The translations under genes and the position numbers were made by a program. A stretch of 41,233 nucleotides of DNA from an uncultured Alphaproteobacteria bacterium (GTDB taxonomy: Bacteria > Pseudomonadota > Alphaproteobacteria > Rhodobacterales > Rhodobacteraceae), in contig CACLZW010000013.1 of NCBI GenBank assembly GCA_902611475.1, positions 1 through 41,233 on the forward strand, given 5' to 3'. This document shows, piece after piece, positions 27,895 to 36,755 of the stretch. The notes under the pieces were generated by a model that saw only the letters and a list, made by a program, of their open reading frames with translations, was not told the origin of the DNA and searched no databases. How positions within the stretch are numbered: position 1 is the stretch's first letter; the number at the start of each line of letters is the position of its first letter.

Positions 27895-28893
27895 TCAAGG
27901 TGATATTTTCGTCGTCCTTTCCAATATGTCGATATCCTGCATCTTCCAAAAATGAAGAAGATCTATGAATATCCAGTTTTCCTTAAGCTTCTTTCCTTCT
28001 CTCCTGTAAATATCAATTACCCGCATATCACCTCTTTTCCCAGTGGATGGCATTCCCATAAATCCTCCTGAATGGACCAACGAAAGATTTGGCCAACCAA
28101 AGAACCCTCCAAAAAATCCTTCTGTTATCCTACAAATATGCCCATTAAACTGGCGTTCTTCAAAACTTTCTCTGAATGGTCCGGAGTGTTGTTCGGCATA
28201 TCTTTCGATTGTATACGTGGCTCCTATGCCTGATGGACCCCACCATAACATATCTTGGTGCCAGCTTTTTTTAAGCTCCTTTATTAATGAAACTCTATCA
28301 GTTGATTTCCAAACCTTTAGATCATCAATCATATCTTCAATAGCTTTTTTAGTTTTAATAGTTTCTGCCGCATCTTGATCGTCAAATAATAAACCATCAT
28401 GTGATGACGGACCGGGTTGAACAATATTAGCCCCTGTTTGATAATGGAAAGGGTATACCCCTGCTTGAGACATAAAGTGTGGAATGTCAAAAAACATTGC
28501 CGTTTCGACGATTTTATTTGAAACTATTTTGTTGAATTCTGCATATCGCAGAAAAGTCAGTTTTTTGTTTGGCGATATTTTTAGCCATGGTTTATCAAAT
28601 AGACCCATCAAGTGGCCCATTGAAACAACCCAAACGCCCTCGTGGCCAGGAATAGTATTAGCACCTGCAAAAAAAATATCCATTCTGCGTGTTAAGGAGG
28701 AAAGACTTTTTTTTAATGGTTCCCAAAAGAGTTTGTATACAGTTTCTGAGTTATAAATTTCATTGAAGGGATGAAATCCACGCCATATGAGATCGTCAGA
28801 AACATATTTCTTGAACACAGATTTTGTTTCTGGCTCTTTGTCTAAAGCGTCATAAAAATCGAGTAGCACCTGTTTCTCAGACTGGAAATTCAT
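27895..28893 (-). CDS. Double SnoaL-like (NTF2-fold) protein, paralogue A
   Basis: A 332-residue protein made of two SnoaL/polyketide-cyclase-like domains (about 1-150 and 185-332). The second half contains WWGPSGIGATYTIERY, FGWPNLSLVHSGGFMGMP and LKENWIFIDLLHFW. The same pattern occurs in the proteins at 33922-34977 (WYGPAGIGT..., [20 protein letters not shown]) and, more loosely, 36756-37721. NTF2-fold enzymes include aldol cyclases, isomerases and dehydratases; none of this tandem type is assigned by me. It is the first gene left of the operator. The 5' leader has no clear Shine-Dalgarno, only a T-rich run. Confidence 0.8.
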   Translation of the reverse strand: MNFQSEKQVLLDFYDALDKEPETKSVFKKYVSDDLIWRGFHPFNEIYNSETVYKLFWEPLKKSLSSLTRRMDIFFAGANTIPGHEGVWVVSMGHLMGLFDKPWLKISPNKKLTFLRYAEFNKIVSNKIVETAMFFDIPHFMSQAGVYPFHYQTGANIVQPGPSSHDGLLFDDQDAAETIKTKKAIEDMIDDLKVWKSTDRVSLIKELKKSWHQDMLWWGPSGIGATYTIERYAEQHSGPFRESFEERQFNGHICRITEGFFGGFFGWPNLSLVHSGGFMGMPSTGKRGDMRVIDIYRREGKKLKENWIFIDLLHFWKMQDIDILERTTKISP

Positions 28894-29178
28894 ATAGGAA
28901 AAAAAAGTTTTAAAAAATCTCTATTTAGATTATCATCAAAAAATACATTTGCAAGCGTATGCAATATTTATTCTATGGACAAAAATGATAATGTTTAAAT
29001 ATACAGAAAGCTCTATTAATGTATACCAGACTGAAGCTAATAAATTTCACCTAGATAATTTATTAAAATATACTAAATCTCAATATATTAAAATCCTTCA
29101 TACAGTTCACGGTTTTTATTACGTTTCCAATTCCATGAGCTCTCAAATATAGTGGGATTAAAATTTTAAGGAGAAAAA
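28894..29178. promoter_or_regulatory. Divergent control region of the catabolic locus
   Basis: At 285 bases this is the longest gene-free stretch in the window. It holds the LacI-type palindrome and AT-rich DNA on both sides. A 67-codon open frame across it (28949-29152) has no ribosome site, no family resemblance and overlaps the operator, so I do not call it a gene. AAGGAG just before 29179 is the ribosome site of the binding-protein gene. Confidence 0.6.
28949..28964. promoter_or_regulatory. LacI-family operator palindrome
   Basis: TTGCAAGCGTATGCAA is a 16-base imperfect palindrome with the central CG and TTGCA/TGCAA arms typical of LacI/GalR-family sites (12 of 16 positions symmetric). 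It lies in the divergent region between the leftward SnoaL-RraA-HAD unit and the rightward ABC-transporter operon. The only LacI-family gene in the window (35740-36753) is inside that rightward operon, so autoregulation and control of both arms are the natural inference. I saw no second copy near the other gene starts. Confidence 0.65.
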
Positions 29179-30393
29179 ATGAAACTTAAATCAATTATAG
29201 CAATACTAACTGCTACATTTATTTCAACAAGTGTGTGGGGTGGCCACCACGCTTGTGATTATAAAAACAAAGAAGAATTGACAATGCTTTCTAACAGTTA
29301 CGATGCGTGGAAGGCAGTCACCAATGCTATGGCTTCGTGTGGGAACTTTACAGCAACACTTGATAAAGATTTTCAGCAAAAGCATAGCGATGCTTTGGCG
29401 GCTAACCCATCACTTTATGATATTGTAGGCATCTCAAATGGTTCCATCACGCCACTTATAAACGCTGGGACGGTAAGACCCTTAGACGATTTAGTAAAAA
29501 AGTATGGTTCTCAGTTACTGCCAAACCAACTAATAAAGATTGATGGTAAAATTATGGCTATAGCAATGTCAGTAAATAACCAACATATGATGTATAGAGA
29601 AGATATTTTCAGCAAGCTTGGAATATCAGAGCCAAAAACTTGGAGTGATGTACTTTCTGCGGCAGAAAAAATCAAAGCATCCGGAATGGTTGAATACCCC
29701 TATGGAGGAGCATTCAAATCAGGATGGAATATTGCTGAGGAGTTTGTAAATATGTATTTAGGAAATGGTGGATCGTTTTTTGGAAGTGGAAATGCTCCAG
29801 CTATAAATAATGCAATGGGTGTAAAATCACTGGAAACTTTAAAAAAGCTCACAGCATATATGGATCCAGAATATCTAGCATCCGACTCAACTTATGCTCA
29901 AAAGCAAATGCAACAAGAAAAAATAGCAATGGGTGTTTTATGGGCAACTAGAGCTGCAGCTATGGATAATGCGGAAGAAAGCAAAGTTGTCGGAAAGATC
30001 AAAATGGTGAGTGCTCCCATGGGGGACGCACGACCAGCCTCAAGTTTATGGTGGGATGGAATAGCAATAGCTAAAAATATTTCAGATGCAGAAGCTGAAG
30101 CTGCTTTTCAGGTAATCATGGAAGGTATTGATAAAGAAATGGTGCAAGCTAACAATGATAAGGCGGTTTGGCTTATCGATGGCTATAAAGCCGGAAAATC
30201 TGCAATGGGCGCTAAAATGACCGCTGATAACGGTGCTGTACCCTATCCATCAGGAACAAGAATGGGTGCTATGCATGGGGCTCTTGGCACTGTAGTACCG
30301 GACTTTTTGACTGGAAAAAAGTCTGCCAAAGAAACTTTAGCGGCTATCGAAGATGCATATATTGCAAAGGCTAAAGAACAAGGCTTGATGTAA
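29179..30393 (+). CDS. Carbohydrate-type ABC transporter substrate-binding protein (family 1)
   Basis: A 404-residue periplasmic binding protein. Residues 1-21 form a signal peptide ending SVWG, and the mature part has the two-lobe layout of maltose-type (CUT1) binding proteins. MMYREDIFSKLGISEPKTWSDVLSAAEKI is the standard hinge-region block; later MGVLWATRAAAMDN and LWWDGIAIAKN line the second lobe. The fold points to a sugar, polyol or sugar-like ligand, with no clue to which. It is the first gene of the rightward operon, with AAGGAG upstream and a GC-rich hairpin immediately after its stop. Confidence 0.93.
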   Translation: MKLKSIIAILTATFISTSVWGGHHACDYKNKEELTMLSNSYDAWKAVTNAMASCGNFTATLDKDFQQKHSDALAANPSLYDIVGISNGSITPLINAGTVRPLDDLVKKYGSQLLPNQLIKIDGKIMAIAMSVNNQHMMYREDIFSKLGISEPKTWSDVLSAAEKIKASGMVEYPYGGAFKSGWNIAEEFVNMYLGNGGSFFGSGNAPAINNAMGVKSLETLKKLTAYMDPEYLASDSTYAQKQMQQEKIAMGVLWATRAAAMDNAEESKVVGKIKMVSAPMGDARPASSLWWDGIAIAKNISDAEAEAAFQVIMEGIDKEMVQANNDKAVWLIDGYKAGKSAMGAKMTADNGAVPYPSGTRMGAMHGALGTVVPDFLTGKKSAKETLAAIEDAYIAKAKEQGLM

Positions 30394-30399
30394 TATATC

Positions 30400-30430
30400 T
30401 TGGGGGCTCACAAGAGCCCCCAACTTTTCT
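30400..30430 (+). terminator. GC-rich hairpin between binding-protein and permease genes
   Basis: TTGGGGGCTC (30400-30409) pairs perfectly with GAGCCCCCAA (30414-30423) across an ACAA loop, followed by CTTTTCT up to the next ATG. It is strikingly GC-rich in this AT-rich window. Such hairpins between a binding protein and its permeases usually stop part of transcription or protect the upstream message, giving more binding protein than permease. Confidence 0.75.
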
Positions 30431-31456
30431 ATGAAAAATAGAGATTTTATATTTTTTGTTGGCCCATCATTAGTGGCAATGTTTGTTTGCATTGCGATCC
30501 CTTTGATATTTGTTCTAGAACAAAGCTTTTTTGTCAACAAAAAGGTATATAAAGAAGTAGAGGTTGAGTCTTGTGTTGCTGGTTTCACAGGCCAGATATG
30601 TAGCGTTGAGATGCAAACCAAACCACAACTAAATGAAAAGGGAGAAATTATCACTCAAAAAGAATTTGTAGGTCTAGAGAACTACGTGAGGCTCATTAAT
30701 TTCGATGCAGTGAAGAAAGCTTTTTGGCAACAAAATTTTTTAGAGTTAGAAAATGTAAAGTTTTTTAGCGCTTTGCGTTTCACGGTAACTTTTTGTTTAA
30801 TAACACTACCATTTGTAATTATTCTTGGGTTAGTTATTGCTTTAACGGTTAATAATTTATTATCATCTCTAAAAGGCCCAATCATTTTCGTTTCTCTTTT
30901 GCCTTTTATAATTACACCAATAATCGGTGCATTATCCATTAGGTGGTTATTCGTTGGTGATGGAATCATAACCGCATTCCTCGAATGGTTAACAAATTCG
31001 AATATTTCAATGTTTTCAAATTCTTGGACGCTTGAATTGATGATGATTTTATATCGTATTTGGCATGTGTGTCCCTTTGCCTTCATTGTATTTTACGCAG
31101 GCTTGCAGACAATTAATAAAGAGATGCTTGAAAGTGCGATAGTAGATGGAGCAAATAGGTATCAACGATTAAGATTTATAATAATCCCTCATTTAATGCC
31201 TCTCATAGTGTTTGTATCACTTATCCATTTGATGGATAGTTATCGAGTTTTTGAGGAGATTATTGCCTTTTCTTCCGATGCATATGTTATTTCGCTTCAA
31301 TGGCTTACTTATGATTTTCTTAGGCTTGATGATACAGGTAATAGGTATATAAGTAGTGCTTCGGCAAGTTCAATTTTAACAATGATTGGAATATCTATTT
31401 TACTTTATCCTCTAATTAAAAAAACTTGGAATGACTACAGGGAGGGTAAATTATGA
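30431..31456 (+). CDS. ABC transporter permease, MalF-like
   Basis: A 341-residue inner-membrane permease of the CUT1 sugar type. The first helix is at about 8-28. A periplasmic insert (about 30-90) before the second helix holds a close cysteine pair, SCVAGFTGQICS, which could form a disulfide. A helix bundle follows, and the EAA loop ESAIVDGANRYQRLRFIIIPHLMP contacts the ATPase. It starts seven bases after the hairpin stem, and its stop overlaps the second permease start (ATGA). The ATPase that should dock to the EAA loop is not encoded in the window. Confidence 0.9.
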   Translation: MKNRDFIFFVGPSLVAMFVCIAIPLIFVLEQSFFVNKKVYKEVEVESCVAGFTGQICSVEMQTKPQLNEKGEIITQKEFVGLENYVRLINFDAVKKAFWQQNFLELENVKFFSALRFTVTFCLITLPFVIILGLVIALTVNNLLSSLKGPIIFVSLLPFIITPIIGALSIRWLFVGDGIITAFLEWLTNSNISMFSNSWTLELMMILYRIWHVCPFAFIVFYAGLQTINKEMLESAIVDGANRYQRLRFIIIPHLMPLIVFVSLIHLMDSYRVFEEIIAFSSDAYVISLQWLTYDFLRLDDTGNRYISSASASSILTMIGISILLYPLIKKTWNDYREGKL

Positions 31457-32595
31457 GTTTTTTAGATGCGTCAAATCAGCCATTTGCCCTAAAGGCATTC
31501 TCAACACTTTTTATACTCGTATGGTGTGTGATTGCCTGCTTCCCTCTTCTCTGGATAACAATAATGAGTTTAAAATTGCCTTTAGATGCATTTGACTCGA
31601 ATTTTTTCAATGTTTTAGTAGGACCGGTTACTTTACAACTCAAAAATGGAGTTTCTGTAGCTAGCATTCTAGCTATCTCTCTGTTTTCTATGTATTTTTA
31701 TTCAAGACGTCAAAGGCTTCGGAATTATTTAAGAGCCTCAATCGGATATTCTGAAGATGTGACATTGTTTTTGTTCATATTTTTATTATACATATTTTGT
31801 TGTATTTCCATTTCAATAATATTCAGTAAATTTTTTGATGCTTATTTAGGATTGTTTGGAGCAAAAATTTTTGGTTTTACGTTGGATCACTATCATGCAG
31901 TCTGGACAGAAAGAGGTTTTTCACTATTTTTTAAAAACTCTTTAATTGTGACCTCTGGAGTAGTTATTATTTCTTTATCATTGGGCACTCTTGCTGGGTA
32001 TGGTCTTGCCAGAAAAGAAAGCTCAATTGCTTTTTGGATTCTGATTATTGCTCTAATATTTAGGGCTTTACCCCATTCGGTTCTAGTAGCGGGCTACTTA
32101 CCATTTTTTATGAAATCAAATGCAATTTTATCACCAATTTTTGGAGAGTTCGCACCTATATTATACGGACAACCCTTGGCAGTAATCTTGGTCTTAGTTG
32201 CTATTAATCAACCATTTACAATCTGGCTTATGCGCTCATTTTTTCAAAATATTCCAAAAGAGCTTGATGAAGCAGCAAGAATTGATGGATGTTCGCACTT
32301 TCAGGCCTTTCGAAAAATAATTATACCCGTCATGTGGCCCGGTGTTATAACAACCGGTTTATTTAGCTTCATGCTGGGTTATAACGACTATTTAGTATGT
32401 TCGCTATTATTAGATGGTCAAAACCAAACAATGGTGCCATCTATCACGGGGCTATTTAACAGAGATACTAGTACGACTGATGAAATAGTTGCAATTGCAG
32501 CGGCGGTTTCTATAACCGCGCCTTTGTTTTTTATTGTTTTGATTTTCCAAAAACAAATAGTTAGTGGGTTAACAGCTGGTGCTGTTAAGGGATAA
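31453..32595 (+). CDS. ABC transporter permease, MalG-like, with an extra membrane hairpin
   Basis: A 380-residue permease, about 100 residues longer than usual MalG-type proteins (near 280). After the first helix (about 12-35) there is an insertion (about 45-145) with two further hydrophobic segments, SVASILAISLFSMYFY and TLFLFIFLLYIFCCISISII, joined by a basic loop (SRRQRLRNYLR). The normal core then starts at DHYHAVWTERGFSLFFKNS. The EAA loop ELDEAARIDGCSHFQAFRKIIIPVMWPG is intact. It partners the MalF-like permease and binding protein. Confidence 0.9.
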   Translation: MSFLDASNQPFALKAFSTLFILVWCVIACFPLLWITIMSLKLPLDAFDSNFFNVLVGPVTLQLKNGVSVASILAISLFSMYFYSRRQRLRNYLRASIGYSEDVTLFLFIFLLYIFCCISISIIFSKFFDAYLGLFGAKIFGFTLDHYHAVWTERGFSLFFKNSLIVTSGVVIISLSLGTLAGYGLARKESSIAFWILIIALIFRALPHSVLVAGYLPFFMKSNAILSPIFGEFAPILYGQPLAVILVLVAINQPFTIWLMRSFFQNIPKELDEAARIDGCSHFQAFRKIIIPVMWPGVITTGLFSFMLGYNDYLVCSLLLDGQNQTMVPSITGLFNRDTSTTDEIVAIAAAVSITAPLFFIVLIFQKQIVSGLTAGAVKG

Positions 32596-32617
32596 TAATT
32601 TTTTTAAGGAGTAAATA

Positions 32618-33925
32618 ATGGTTGATTTTTTAAAGAGAAGTAAACCCGAGGGTGAAAAATGGGAGGAGGATGAAAAAGTAAGAAAGTCTGTTGAAGAAAT
32701 TTTAAATAATATCGAGAAAAGAGGTGACTCAGCAATTAGGGAATTATCAAGGAAATTTGACAACTTTTCTCCTGATTCTTTTCGTTTAAGTGAAGATGAA
32801 GTAAGAAAGTGCATGGAAAAAGTGGACCAAAGGGATCTTGATGACATTATCTTTGCGCAAAAGCAAATACGGCGATTTGCAGAGGCTCAATTAGGTAGTA
32901 TAAAAGATATAGAATTAGAGACTATGCCGGGAGTAATCCTAGGACATAGAAATATTCCAGTTCAGTCAGTGGGTTGTTATGTTCCGGGTGGTAAATTCCC
33001 AATGGTTGCATCTGCACATATGTCTGTTTTGACGGCATCGGTTGCTGGCGTGCCCAGAATAATTGCGTCGGCTCCACCCGTTAACGGAGAGCCTCATCCA
33101 GCTATTGTTGCCGCTATGAAATTAGGAGGCGCTCATGAAATATATGTATTGGGTGGTATTCAGGCTGTTGCAGCTATGGCAATAGGAACGGAAAGCATAA
33201 AGCCCGTTGATATGTTGGTTGGACCCGGAAATGCTTTTGTTGCTGAGGCGAAAAGACAACTATTTGGAAGAGTCGGAATAGACTTATTTGCTGGTCCAAC
33301 AGAAACAATGGTAATTGCTGATAATAGTGTTGACGCTGAAATGTGTGCAACGGATTTACTTGGTCAAGCGGAACATGGATATAATTCCCCCGCGTGTCTT
33401 ATAACAAACTCCAAAAAACTAGCAGAGGATACTATTAGCGAAATTGAAAGACTTTTAAAAATATTACCAACTTCCGAAACCGCGCGCGCTAGTTGGGATA
33501 ATTATGGAGATATAATCTTATGCTCAACACATGAAGAAATGTTGAAGGTTGCTAATGATATGGCTTATGAGCACGTGCAAATTATGACTGATCGAGATGA
33601 TTGGTATCTGAAAAACATGCATTCATATGGTGCTCTCTTTTTAGGACCAAGAACGAATGTAGCAAATGGAGATAAAGTAATCGGGACTAATCATACTTTG
33701 CCTACAAAAAAAGCAGGGAAGTATACAGGTGGACTTTGGGTAGGAAAATTCATCAAAACGCATAGCTATCAAAGAATCATCACAGATGAAGCTGCATCTT
33801 TTATAGGAGAGTATGGCTCCAGGCTTTGTATGTTAGAAGGCTTCGTTGGTCATGCAGAACAATGTAATGTGAGAGTAAGGCGGTATGGTGGAAAAAATGT
33901 GCCATATGGAGAAGCTGCTAAATGA
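32618..33925 (+). CDS. Histidinol-dehydrogenase-family dehydrogenase, HpsN-like (sulfopropanediol 3-dehydrogenase type)
   Basis: A 435-residue NAD-dependent enzyme of the HisD superfamily. Zinc-ligand equivalents Q250, H253 (GQAEHG), D352 (NGDKVIG) and H412 (GHAEQ) and catalytic equivalents E318/H319 (YEHVQ) and H359 (TNHTLPT) are kept. That supports a two-step alcohol-to-acid oxidation. Blocks such as [20 protein letters not shown] and [16 protein letters not shown] distinguish it from biosynthetic HisD and match the catabolic branch that includes HpsN, which oxidises 2,3-dihydroxypropanesulfonate to sulfolactate. No sulfolactate sulfite-lyase genes are here, so the substrate may be another primary alcohol. 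AAGGAG precedes the ATG; the next gene overlaps its stop by four bases. Confidence 0.87.
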   Translation: MVDFLKRSKPEGEKWEEDEKVRKSVEEILNNIEKRGDSAIRELSRKFDNFSPDSFRLSEDEVRKCMEKVDQRDLDDIIFAQKQIRRFAEAQLGSIKDIELETMPGVILGHRNIPVQSVGCYVPGGKFPMVASAHMSVLTASVAGVPRIIASAPPVNGEPHPAIVAAMKLGGAHEIYVLGGIQAVAAMAIGTESIKPVDMLVGPGNAFVAEAKRQLFGRVGIDLFAGPTETMVIADNSVDAEMCATDLLGQAEHGYNSPACLITNSKKLAEDTISEIERLLKILPTSETARASWDNYGDIILCSTHEEMLKVANDMAYEHVQIMTDRDDWYLKNMHSYGALFLGPRTNVANGDKVIGTNHTLPTKKAGKYTGGLWVGKFIKTHSYQRIITDEAASFIGEYGSRLCMLEGFVGHAEQCNVRVRRYGGKNVPYGEAAK

Positions 33926-34977
33926 TGTCTAATCAAAGATCGGCATTCTTAAAATCATTACTAGCACCATTATTTGAGGCGATGGGAGATTTTTCGCTTT
34001 CTCAAGTAAAACCTGAGTTGGAAAAAATATTTTCGCAAGATTGCCTCGTTCATATGTGTTTTCCATTTAATGACATGCAGGGTTCTGATGCATTTTATAC
34101 TAATTGCTTAGAAAAATTAAGCACAGCAGTTCCCGACCTCGAAAGAAGGAATTTAATTGTGCTAGCAGCAACAACAGAGCATGGTAATGAATGGGTTTCA
34201 ACGATGGGTAATTATGTCGGTACATTTCAAGAGCAGTTTTTAGATATTTTTCCTACCGGACACTTTATGCATATGCGATTTCATGAATTCTTCAAATTTG
34301 AAGATCGGAATATTACTGAAGTGCAAGCTATTTGGGATATACCGGAGCTTATGATGATATCTAATTCGTGGCCACTAGCCCCCCAATTAGGAAAATTTAT
34401 TTTAACGCCATCCCCAGAAACAAACGATGGTATTTTCGTGTCTGGAGATGGAGCAAAAAATGAACAGAAAATTAAAAACATGTTAACTGACTTATGCAGG
34501 CATCCAGAGAACCCTGATCCAAAGGTGATGAATTTAGATCTTCACTGGCACCCAAATTTTAATTGGTATGGTCCAGCAGGGATAGGAACATGTCGAGGCA
34601 TAGATGGCTTTAGAAACTGGCACCAAATCCCATTTTTAAGAGGTATGCCAAACAGAAAAGTTGACAAATCGTCCGATAAATTTTCGGATTGGGAAGCGCA
34701 TACACACTGGATTAGTGAGGGTGATTATGTTTCAGAAACTGGTTGGCCGAACATGATTATGAAATTAACCAATGATGGCTGGATGGGGATTCCGCCAGTA
34801 AACGAAGAAATTTTGTTAAGAAGTTTAGACTTTTGGCGTATTGGGAAAGATGGTCGTATAAAGGAAAATTGGGTTCTTGTAGACCTATTAGATATGTATA
34901 ACCAAATAGGAGTTAACGTATTCGATAGAATGAGAGAGTTCAATAAGGCAAAAATATCTAGATCGGGGGCAACCTAA
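33922..34977 (+). CDS. Double SnoaL-like (NTF2-fold) protein, paralogue B
   Basis: A 351-residue protein with two SnoaL-like domains (about 20-160 and 185-340). The second contains [47 protein letters not shown] and [18 protein letters not shown], closely parallel to paralogue A on the other arm. Many conserved His, Trp and Asp residues suggest an enzyme and not a simple binder. The ATG overlaps the dehydrogenase stop (ATGA), so translation is coupled and action on that enzyme's product or substrate is likely. Confidence 0.82.
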   Translation: MMSNQRSAFLKSLLAPLFEAMGDFSLSQVKPELEKIFSQDCLVHMCFPFNDMQGSDAFYTNCLEKLSTAVPDLERRNLIVLAATTEHGNEWVSTMGNYVGTFQEQFLDIFPTGHFMHMRFHEFFKFEDRNITEVQAIWDIPELMMISNSWPLAPQLGKFILTPSPETNDGIFVSGDGAKNEQKIKNMLTDLCRHPENPDPKVMNLDLHWHPNFNWYGPAGIGTCRGIDGFRNWHQIPFLRGMPNRKVDKSSDKFSDWEAHTHWISEGDYVSETGWPNMIMKLTNDGWMGIPPVNEEILLRSLDFWRIGKDGRIKENWVLVDLLDMYNQIGVNVFDRMREFNKAKISRSGAT

Positions 34978-34978
34978 G

Positions 34979-35743
34979 ATGAACCTTCCTCAGACACCTA
35001 GCTTTTCGCTTGCTAATAAAAACGCATTAGTGGTAGGAGCTTCTTCTGGGATAGGTCTTGCTTGTGCCGTGGCACTTGCAGACTATGGTGCTAAGGTAAC
35101 TCTTGCTGCACGAAGAACAAAAAATATTAAAGAACTCGCAGAAAAATTGAATAAAAAAGGCTGTGATGCATCTATTTTGGATTTGGATATAAGTGATTTG
35201 GAAAATATTGAGGAAAATTTACTATCAAAAGGTCCTTATGATGTTTTGGTAAATTCAGCTGGAATAGCGAAACATTCTTTATCAAAAAATACAAACGTTA
35301 GCGATTTTGATGAAGTACTAAATGTTAATTTAAAGGGGGCTTTTTTCTTAACACGGACTGTAGCTAACCAATTACTTAAAGATAAGAAATCCGGCTCGCT
35401 TATAAATATTTCATCCCAGATGGGTATTGTAGGTGGTTTAGAGAGATCTGTTTATTGTGCATCAAAGCATGCGGTAGAAGGATTTACCAAAGCAATGGCA
35501 ATAGAATATGGACCATATGGAATTAGAATTAACACTATTTGCCCTACTTTTATTTTAACTGAGTTAACTCGTTCCACTTTTGAGGATGCAAAAAAAAGAA
35601 AATGGATAGAGGAAAAAATTAAACTAGGAAGAGTTGGGAAAGTTGAAGATATAATGGGTGCAGTTATTTACCTTGCGTCAGATGCCTCTTCATTAGTCAC
35701 TGGTTCTGCTTTGATGGTAGATGGAGGATGGACCGCTGAATGA
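34979..35743 (+). CDS. Short-chain dehydrogenase/reductase
   Basis: A 254-residue classical SDR. GASSGIG (residues 20-26) is the cofactor loop, NSAG near residue 92, S145/S146 and Y159/K163 (YCASK) the active site, and DGGWTAE the common C-terminal end. The dehydrogenase acts on a secondary alcohol or ketone, probably of the locus substrate. In dihydroxypropanesulfonate pathways, companion dehydrogenases (HpsO, HpsP) act beside HpsN, and this could be an analogue, but assignment is not possible. It starts one base after paralogue B and its TGA overlaps the LacI start. Confidence 0.9.
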   Translation: MNLPQTPSFSLANKNALVVGASSGIGLACAVALADYGAKVTLAARRTKNIKELAEKLNKKGCDASILDLDISDLENIEENLLSKGPYDVLVNSAGIAKHSLSKNTNVSDFDEVLNVNLKGAFFLTRTVANQLLKDKKSGSLINISSQMGIVGGLERSVYCASKHAVEGFTKAMAIEYGPYGIRINTICPTFILTELTRSTFEDAKKRKWIEEKIKLGRVGKVEDIMGAVIYLASDASSLVTGSALMVDGGWTAE

Positions 35744-36753
35744 AAATTAATAAGATAACTTCTGCACAAGTTGCAAAATTAGCTGGAGTTTCCCAATCGG
35801 CTGTAAGTAGAGTATTTACCCCCGGAGCATCTGTTTCTTTAAAAACCACCACAAAAGTAAAAGAAGCCGCTTTAAGCCTGGGATATAGACCCAACTCAAT
35901 TGCTAGAGCTATGGTATCCGGCAAAAGTCGTATGATCGGTGTAGTCGTAGCATACTTAGAAAACCAGTTCTATCCTGAGGCGCTAGAACGCCTCTCGAAT
36001 TGTCTCCAGGAAAAAGGATATCATGTGTTGATTTTTATGGCGGGTAAAGACATGCAAAGTATAGATAACGTAATCGAAGAAATTTTAGACTATCAAGTAG
36101 ATGGAATAATCGCTGCGTCAGTGTCAATGTCCTCTGGTTTATCCGAAAGATGCCGTAATGCTGGAGTCCCTATGGTTCTATTTAATAGAGCTCAAGACGA
36201 ACCAAATATGTCAGCCATCACCTCTGATAACATTGAAGGTGGCAAAAAAATTGCAAAATTCTTAATTAGTTCTGGTCATAAGAAGATTAGTTACATAGCA
36301 GGATGGGAAGGTGCCTCTACTCAAAGAGACCGTGAGGCTGGTTTTATCTCTATACTCAATGATGCTGGACTATCTTTACATAGTAGGAAAGTAGGTAATT
36401 TTGTACTTGAAGAGTCTAGAGAAGCTACAAGATCAATGTTCTTAAACAATCCTCCTGAGGCGGTATTTGTAGCTAACGATCATATGGCCTTCGCGGTTAT
36501 GGATACCCTCAGATATGAACTTGGACTAAAAATCCCTGACGATGTATCAGTTGTGGGTTACGACGACGTTCCGGCTGCATCTTGGCCCTCATATTTACTA
36601 ACAACTGTCCAACAGCCAGTAAATATCATGGTTAGAGAGACTGTAGAGATACTGATTGAAAAAATAGAAAATCCCGAGGCGAGACCTCAAAAAATTAAGG
36701 TTGATGGACCGCTTATTTTAAGAAAATCAGCCAAAATTCATAAAGGAAATTAA
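35740..36753 (+). CDS. LacI-family transcriptional regulator
   Basis: A 337-residue repressor. The helix-turn-helix is at about residues 8-28 (SAQVAKLAGVSQSAVSRVF), followed by the hinge helix region YRPNSIARAMVSGKS. The ligand domain is of the periplasmic-binding-protein type with IGVVVAYLENQFYPE, FNRAQDEPNMSAITSDN and VVGYDDVPAASWPSYLLTTVQQP. The ligand would be a sugar or a pathway intermediate. It is encoded inside the operon it probably controls, overlapping the SDR stop (ATGA). The 16-base palindrome at 28949-28964 is its best candidate site. Confidence 0.93.
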   Translation: MKINKITSAQVAKLAGVSQSAVSRVFTPGASVSLKTTTKVKEAALSLGYRPNSIARAMVSGKSRMIGVVVAYLENQFYPEALERLSNCLQEKGYHVLIFMAGKDMQSIDNVIEEILDYQVDGIIAASVSMSSGLSERCRNAGVPMVLFNRAQDEPNMSAITSDNIEGGKKIAKFLISSGHKKISYIAGWEGASTQRDREAGFISILNDAGLSLHSRKVGNFVLEESREATRSMFLNNPPEAVFVANDHMAFAVMDTLRYELGLKIPDDVSVVGYDDVPAASWPSYLLTTVQQPVNIMVRETVEILIEKIENPEARPQKIKVDGPLILRKSAKIHKGN

Positions 36754-36755
36754 TA

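Noticed and set aside
28921-28960. Sigma-70 promoter boxes around the LacI operator
   Set aside because: TTGCAA with TAATCT or GATAAT can be found, but spacing or matches are poor in both directions.
28949-29152. Open frame of 67 codons in the divergent control region
   Set aside because: No ribosome site, composition like non-coding AT-rich DNA, and it begins on top of the operator palindrome.
32618-33925. Calling this gene hisD of histidine synthesis
   Set aside because: Catalytic residues fit, but the [15 protein letters not shown] and [14 protein letters not shown] blocks and the catabolic surroundings fit the HpsN-like branch better.
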